A stretch of DNA of 64,000 nucleotides, from positions 1,057,298-1,121,297 of the forward strand of contig CM057151.1 of NCBI GenBank assembly GCA_029962745.1, given 5' to 3'. Shown piece by piece: positions 53,084-62,000 of this stretch. Position numbers and translations under genes: made by a program. This DNA is from Echinometra lucunter (lineage: Eukaryota > Echinodermata > Echinoidea > Camarodonta > Echinometridae). Below the pieces are notes generated by a model that did not search any database, was not told where the DNA came from, and was given only the letters and a program-made list of their open reading frames with translations. The stretch's first letter is position 1, and every line of letters begins with the position of its first letter.

Positions 53084-56000
53084 ACAGAAGGGGGGGGGGG
53101 GAGCTAAGAACTATCAGGTAAAGAGCTGACAAACAAGTAACAACATAGCAGGAAGATTGAATTATTGAGGTAAATGAAACAAGAATAGAGCTAAATTTCA
53201 TTTCTATGCCTTCAAACAGAAGAGACTGGCAAATAACACTGAAAAATGGCCAAATACACAGATACAGGGCACATAACCTTGATGAGTTGTATGATGATGA
53301 TGACACATACCTGGTATGCAATAGGCATGATAATATGATGAAAGGCAGCTAGGTATTCAGCATCTCCCATTAATCCTTTGTTACCCTGGAGAGAGGGTGA
53401 GCAAAGAAGAATAATTTACCTTCTGGGAAAGAAGTCAACAGTTAGCCAGTGGTAATTGATAATAACATAGAGAATGCAAAAATGATACTGATGATTGTTA
53501 TTGTTTCTTCAAAAGATGAGACCACTACACTGTCTAAATCAATTTATATATTGGTAGATGTGCTTTCACACAATACACAGCTGGTGCTTATCAAAGAGGT
53601 ATTGTACAATTCTACATTGCTTTTAAATGTCTTCTTTAATAAAGGTCATCTTTTATAGATTAAATAATTCTGAATCGTGCTCCTACGACATACCGTATTC
53701 CATGCAACATTGACATTGTAGCCCTGTCCATCACCTTTTCCTACTTGATCTGCTGCCCCCTCTGTTCCCATAGGGTAGAACATACCATTATCATGTCGAT
53801 GGAGTGAGATATAAAGCACTGAGGGATCATTCTCAAAGATTCTCTGAGTCCCATTACCATGGTGTACGTCCCAGTCAACAATCAGAATCCTACAAAATTA
53901 CAAGCACCATTGATTCAGGACAAGACCTCAAATATGTGTGCACTTTGCTCTTTTATATGTTAAAAGGAAAAAAAAATCACCACATGCCAAAGAAATTCCA
54001 TATATCCAATTGACCTTAACTTATCTTCTCAATGGATAAAATATCAATCTTAAAATGTAAAAGAGCCTATGGATATAAACAAAACAAATTATGATCTATT
54101 TGATGATTAATAAAACATATTTGCACGTAATGAAATTATCTTTATTTTCCGAACAACATTCTTATTAGTAAATAAAGAAGCTTAACATTCTTATAACATG
54201 AAATAAGGAATATGGATACAATTCAAATAAATAAGGTATGAAATCATAGCACACCTTTTGACACCATACTTGTTCTGAGCATATTTTGAAGCAATTGCAA
54301 CATTGTTGAAGAAGCAGAATCCAGATGCCATCTTACTATCTGCATGATGGCCAGGAGGTCTACATAATAAAGAATACAGTATTAAAACATATAACAATTA
54401 TGCTATGAACCTGTATACATGTACATTCCAAAAACTATGAGATATGATATATGTAATATTTGAACCACACAAAAAGAAGTCCCCAAAATCACTGACAAGG
54501 ATAAAAGGCTTTCTAAACTATTCAAATTTTCATCTTTTCATCTTTCTTATGTTCAGGGTTGTATTTCAGAGAGGGTTCATGGGAGATTTTGTCAGTACTG
54601 ATCATACAAAATGAAAGTGTGAAAGGAAGAAATCTAGCATATATGCTCAGCCACACAAAGGCTGCTACAAGGACAGCTTCTAAAAATTTCCAGTCATGAT
54701 CCATTTTAAAAATTGTTTGTTTTTACATGAATCATACATGAATATCTTTGTGTATATCCTGCAATCCTCAACCAAGGCATTGTCATTCCTACTCATGAAA
54801 TAACTTACCTTACAATACCAACTGCATTCAAGACCTGTTTGAATGAAAAAAAAGGAAGAACCTGCTGATGATCTATAGAGTAAATGACTTATTTTTATTA
54901 GCAATGGATATTCTACTGGGTGTGACATTGGTTCACTGAAATGAGCTTCATAACACATGCTCGTTTCAGCTTCAGGAAGAAAGAGAAAAAAGGTTGATGA
55001 TTAGGTGCTTGCGGCACAGAGAGGAGTATCAAAACATTCAAAACAGTATTTCTGTTTTTAAGAAAAAAAAGGAGAAGATTTTTGCCCATTGGGCACAACA
55101 ACTGATATATTTATTGAGGGAGAAACAGGCACTGACCTGGTTTGAAAGCACAGCATCTACAAGATTGAGAGTACACCCTGCAGCCATGGATGCACTCAGG
55201 TAAGTGTCCTTCAAAAACAAAACAATGTGATAGAACAGGTTGAAACACTGATGGTAAACTGTTGAGAAGAATAACAGAACATTCAGAGACAGAATTTGCA
55301 ATCTATACATTGCTGTGAATCTGTATACTGACAGGGAAACAAGACAATAAAGAAAAAAATTGTGTGATCTTGTTCATAAACAAATGAAATGACAAATGAC
55401 AAAGGTTACTGAATAACTTAATTTTGTTTACCTCTAGAAAATCAGCTTTAAACAAAACTACATGGCAGCTGTACCTACACTGTACTATCTTCCTATCAAA
55501 TATATCTGATGAAAAGTTATTTTTCCAAGGTTTACCAAAATTTATGAGATTTTATAAATATTTATATGAGTTAGATCTGTAGATGTTTAAGCTTGTCACC
55601 TTGCACTCATGATAGCAATTTGCAAGAATGAACTAGAAAGCTAAAACAACAGGAGTAAAGCAGGGAAGGTCATGACATTCACTGTTGGATCTACATGGAT
55701 GAACAAATGCATTTATACCAAAGGATCTTTACTTGAAGGATTATGTCCCTGAAGGGTTCTTTACTTACAGGATGAAGATAGATGTCTCTGCTGTATCTGA
55801 TTGTATTAAACTTATCCTGTATATCAATCAGTTCTCTTGCTGTGTGCTTGCTTGTCTCCTTGATGTCTCCAACCATGTCTGATCTGTAAGAATTATGATA
55901 ATACAGGGAAATCCCTTTTACATCATAGTTGCTTACAACTGACACAAAGCTAACATACCTTCTAGTCTTATATCCAGCAAGATTTGACACAGTAACTCAT

Positions 56001-59000
56001 TCTTCATAGTCTTTGAACAATTTTCCACACTCATAGAAAGAAGGAACAAACATTGCTGCTCAACCAGCTCCTTTACTGAATGTCATTATTGTAAAACAAA
56101 AATTGATAATGGAAATCTCAAATTGGCAACATCTTGTACCATCCAAAATATTTGCTTCCTCCTAAAATTTGGCAACTTTTCTTCATCTTGATTAAATTCA
56201 TGTTTATATGCTTTCCTGTTTATAGACAAGACTTTCAAGACTTTCCACTGGAATACTAAAGCATTAAAAGAAAATTGTATGAAAAGAAAGACTTCTCAAT
56301 TTCTCAATTTCCAGTACCCTAAAGGAATTATCAGTCTTAATCTAGAAAAAAAAATACTTGTAAAAAAGTTAAAATCTATCATTTACATGTACATGGATAC
56401 TTACAAATGACAAGTTTCCAATTCATCAATTGTAGCTTGCCTTGCCTGTAAGAATAGAAATTAAAAGCCAAGTATTAAGCAAAAGGTCATCCTTTAAAAG
56501 ACAAGTATTTACTTGGACAAAGTTGAATAGGAAGAAAATCAAATAAACATCAATTTGGTTTATCAAATCAAAAGCAATATGGAGCTGAACACTGGTCCCA
56601 GACCTGTCTCTACTGCAAGGAAAGAAAGCTCTTAACCTTTAGTTAATTATTACAGAAAAGACAGCAGTGCAAGCACAGGCTATCAACTCTCAACAGCTTT
56701 CTCATGTAGGATATTTATCTGATGTATGAGCAGCTGCACTACTGAGATCTTCGACAAGGTCTTTGATATCCAGACAGAATGAAAACCAATGCTTTAGTTC
56801 TGCATCACAAGTGTGCAAACATTCAACTTACATCATTCCTAATTTATTACATGCATCATTCGATCCATATCAATGAATAATTTCACAAGCACTTTCAAGG
56901 GTATCATTTACTCCAAACCAAAACCAGAATGTTATCATCATCATTATCATGTTAGCTATATCTCAGAGCAATATTACATAATCATTACCTCTATCATGGT
57001 GCATCTATCTATTAGCCCATGTTCCTGATGCTTGCTGTATATTCTAGCTATTCTCTCAGGTCGTTCAGGGTGGTTGCTGTGAGTAATCAAATATAACAAA
57101 TACAACAAACAATTTGTAAATATCTTGCTCTGCCTTTACTTTTCAAATTCATATTCTGATGACACTTCTACTGACAGAAACAACACTGTTACCACTAATA
57201 TATAATGTATTGTCAAGAGAAGAAAAGCTTTATTGCATAAGAATTTTCATTGCTGAATCCTTTCTTAACTGCTCATTTGATGGCCCATTTAAAGAGCACA
57301 GCGATGTAAAAATAATTCATAAGGGATTTTCAATCCAACATATCTTGTCATAATGTACACAGGAATAAGAACTTCTGAAGCTGAAGTAAATTTCTGTTTC
57401 AATGATTTTCATTAATGAAGCTATGATCAAGGAGTTTTAAGAGCTGGAGTCCCAACTGGCAACAAATTATTTCAAGCAGCTGTCCCTTTCTAAGGTTGCA
57501 CAATAGAATCTACAGGTGTGCTGCTGCCTTTGACATCTAAGTTCGATGCCGCCAACATCATGGGAAAGTTGGGGTAATGGTTTTTGTCACAAATAGAATA
57601 TCGTAAATATTTCACTTTTTATTTTAATTAACAGAGAGAAAATTAAACAGATGATAAAATATGAATACAAAAGCCTATCTGTGTCCAGAAATTTGCGTAT
57701 GTCGCAAGATAGCAGTTTTAATCTGTGAAAAAGAGTAAAATTTTACAATCCCTAAACCCGCAATTTGACACTTTTCTGTTTACTTCCTGCAAACGAAAAT
57801 AAAAAGTGAATTTGTTGAGGTACAGTTTTCTATGATGTTATATGTCAGATTAGTGCCCACACACGCCCAGTCCAGTAATTTTGATTCATATTTCAGGAAA
57901 ATTTGCACCATTTCCTTTTGCTTGCCTCCTGTAAACGTAAGCACTATGTACTGCTCATATTGTCAGACGAGTGGCAGTGAAAAGTAATTATCATTACAAA
58001 AACATATTTCCCTTTGAAAATGGCCCGTAAGTTTGCAGAACACTTTTGTCTACGTATCTGCAAGGAAGATCGAGTTAAGCACATGCCTGACATATTTTTT
58101 CCTGGCGGCATCGAACGTCTCTTTAAAGGGAATGAGTTCGATGTGACTCCAGCTCTTGAAACTCCTTGCTATGATTCACCTTTAACTGCTTTCATTAACT
58201 ACAGGTACATGCTGTATTTTGACACATAATACATTTGTAAGAAACATTATTGCAGTCCCACTTACAAGGTTTTATGTTGTTTCATCCGCTCGTCATACAC
58301 CAATCCAGTCCTAATGTAAGAAAGACAAACGGAAACATGAGTTACCATAAATGTCATTTTCATAAGATTACAAACATGTTTTTGAGTGATTTGCTTACTA
58401 TCTCCACTAACACAGGAACCACCTTGAACAACCCTGAACATAACCAATTGTTATAACAAAAGTATTGAGAAAATAATCCAATGAGCACTGGATAATGTCA
58501 GTGATTCTAAACCCCACAATCTACACATGTACCTCAAAGAGAGAAGACTTGATCACACATACATATACTTCATGTAATTAAAGGAGAAGTCCAGACGATT
58601 TCATTAAAATTACACTATAAAGCTTAAAATTCAAGCTCACAGATAATGCTACTTTCATTTATCAAAGTGATTTCTGTGATTTCTAAATACCGATTAAGTG
58701 TTCGTTTTTTTACTCCGAATAAATGAATTTCCCACCGAAACCCATATATGGTCATTGGTCCGGTGACGTAGGCGATGCATTTGCACTGCGCATGTGTACT
58801 TATTCTCTGCACATTCTCTATGCAAAATGCCGAGAAGTCTAGCTTTTGGGTGTACAAATCACACCAATTCTGTTCCTAAGAGAAGTATGCGAAGACCACT
58901 TCAAGCCGGGATGTTGGCAGGTGGCGGTGGATAGAGTGTGGGCGTCCGAAAATGATGGGCTACAAGCCCACGAGAAATTGTAAGATCTTCCCGTCGACTG

Positions 59001-62000
59001 AAATGGTCAGATTTCACGGTCTTTACGGATTCTGAGGCTAACAAGTAGGCGCAAGAAGCATAAATAAAATCAGAAATGATATGACTGCAGATCTACTAAA
59101 ATTCAGAAGGAACAAAAAGGAACTATGACGAAACAAACAATGTGTACCTCTACTGCAGTGATTCACTCTCGCGCTATTCACGCACTATACTATTACTGCA
59201 CTCGCATCATCATATGCATGCCTGCATGTGCATGATGCGGTGCATCTGCTATGTCACCGGGTTGCGAACTGTATTGTGGATGAAAATGGGCTCGTACTAG
59301 AACTACTGTTTATGAAAGTTAATTGCTGATTACTCTGTTATCCTAAGGTATGTTGTGTAAAGGAAGACATTTTCTCTTTATGATCCATGCTTACAGAAAT
59401 CGCCTAGACTTCTCCTTTAAGCTCAAAAGAAGGCATATTATACCCAGAATAATTTTACAATTTTTTATGTACCTTTCCAATATCTAATTCAATTAACAAT
59501 ATAAAATGCTCTTATGGCAAATAATTTGACACAACTGAAAACTGTTTTGTAAATCTACTAAAAAAATACATCAACAATATATATCTTAATATTTCAAACT
59601 TCTCTGAAATCTTAACCAGAGTAATATACAGTATTCTGCAGAGACCTCCCAATATTTGGTGTCCAAAATTCAGTGTTCTAAATTCAGAATGTTTGAAGAA
59701 AATTCAGAATATGGCGCGTGACAATGATTTTTGTCAAAATACATGTATCAACTGCAAATATGGAAGTTCATATGTTAAAAGTAATGTTTTATCCAAATAT
59801 CAACCCTAGCATGCCCCGAAATATGTACAAATGAACTGTTACCATGACTGAAAAGCTGTGATATCAGCAGCCCACTGAGGCAGTTTCTACTGAATTTCTA
59901 CCCCTGAGTTCTGGGGGCAATGGCTATTAGGGATGGCCTGTAGCTACAGCAGCTGACAGAACATCGGCGCCGCGCGCTGCACGAAAAAACAAAAATATTT
60001 AACACTCTTTAATTCTTTAATTGTCTTATTCAAATATCGTCATTCAATAGTAACCTTAAACTTGAAAATCAGGGATCATTCAGGATCTTGTTAATCTGCT
60101 GCAGCTTACTTGCATGCAGAGTTGCACCACAGAACGAGGGGTGCTATTCCCTATAATACTGCTGGGTATTTTATTATAGAGTGTTGGGCGATCATATAGA
60201 GTTATCATATGGAGTGCATGCGGTACCTGACTGACATAATAATTTTTTTCTGGGTCTCCCCGGTACGGGGAAATAAGAAAGATAACACTGATATTGAGCA
60301 ATGTACACATACACATGGATGATGATGGAAATATCAATTTAGCAGGATATTTGGGGTAAAAATCGGAATGGCAGGAAAAAAATGAAAAAGCAGAAATTTT
60401 CCACCAAATGTGGCATGGTTGGGAGGTCTGTCTGTAGCAGTATAAGAAAACTGGCAGAGATTATGAGAGAGATTATGGATGAGAAAGATGGAAGTGAGTA
60501 CCTGTGAGGTGGTGATGATAACATGAGTTCCTTGAGCAATCTATCGGTGACTTCATCTACACCAGTCTTCCCTGTCTCATCCTGGTGTGGGTGTGGCTCA
60601 TCCTGGGGAGGGTGTGGCTCATCTGGTGTTGTACTGCTGATATGTTCACTCTGGATGGGTTTCTCTGTAGATGATGTGCTGACTGTGCAACAAATATGAT
60701 TTGAAACATTTCTGGTTGATTTGATACTCTGGTGGAAATAACAGCTGAAATGTGCATGTTTTACAAAACTTTCTAATAAAATGATAAAACAAAACTTTAT
60801 CATGTTCTGTCTCACTTTTCACCCCTGAAATACCTTGCAAATTTTATCAGGATGTTTCTTCCCATGATATGAATTAAGCCACATAATATGTACATGTAAA
60901 CCCTATAGAATCAATCCTTTTTGTGACTCTCTCATTGTAATTTTACATTTTGACACTTTTAAGTCTTTACCAATCACTGCATACTTATTCTTCACACCTT
61001 TAATGGCTATAGAAGTACAGCATGATAAAGCTGAAGCAAATCCATACAATATTGGTATCACGTTTTATTGGCTCAAATCTGGCCATCATTTTTTAAACAT
61101 GTGTATTTAAAAGTAACTGCAGGGTAATTTTGAAAATTAAATAGCATAGAAATAGTGCGGTGTACTCCACACTACCAACACAAAAGCTGGGCTCGTCTGG
61201 AATGACTACACTAAAATCTTGATAGTTATTTATCTCAATTCATATACCACTGATAAGGACATATGACTGCTAACTAGTAAACTAATGTTATGGTACTTTA
61301 AGATTAGCCTGCAAATAGAACAACAAAAAGCACTTTTAACCATCAACAGGCACAAAATGATAATAAATTTTCCAAATGTTTCTACTCACTATCACACTGA
61401 AAGCACTTCCAGTATGGCTTCAAGGCCTCAGTCACATGGTTTATGGTTTCCAGTGCGCTATATCAATGAAAACATGGAGTAGAAGCAAAGCCTAGAAAAA
61501 TAATGTCAAATGACTTTGTCAGCACATCAGCTCCTCTTAGCATGTGACTGGGACATTTGGTAATAATATCCAGATGATCTCTTATGTTAAATATGTGACA
61601 TCTTTGACTGGATGATATAAAATCAAAAGTTTGAATCTTCTCATTGTATTTAAGACTGACATATGACAAAACAAATACAGCATAAATGCACAGTTCCTGT
61701 TTTAATGTTATATTTTTCATATATCCCCCCAGCTATCAAATCAACAAACATCTCTTACTACATGTATCTTCTAAAACTGGAAATGAATTGATAAAGCTTA
61801 AGTTTTCCCCCTAAATAGCCAGGTACACTCATTTCACAGAACTAAGAATACAGAGTTAATTACAGCATGGGAAAGGAAGGGAAAAGATCATAATAGAAAA
61901 TCAGAGAATGGAATATACAAAGTCAAGAAGGGCAAAACAAGATGCGAGTTCTTACCTCTCTGAGACGTCTTTGAGTTGAGATAGAGGATTGCATGGATCT

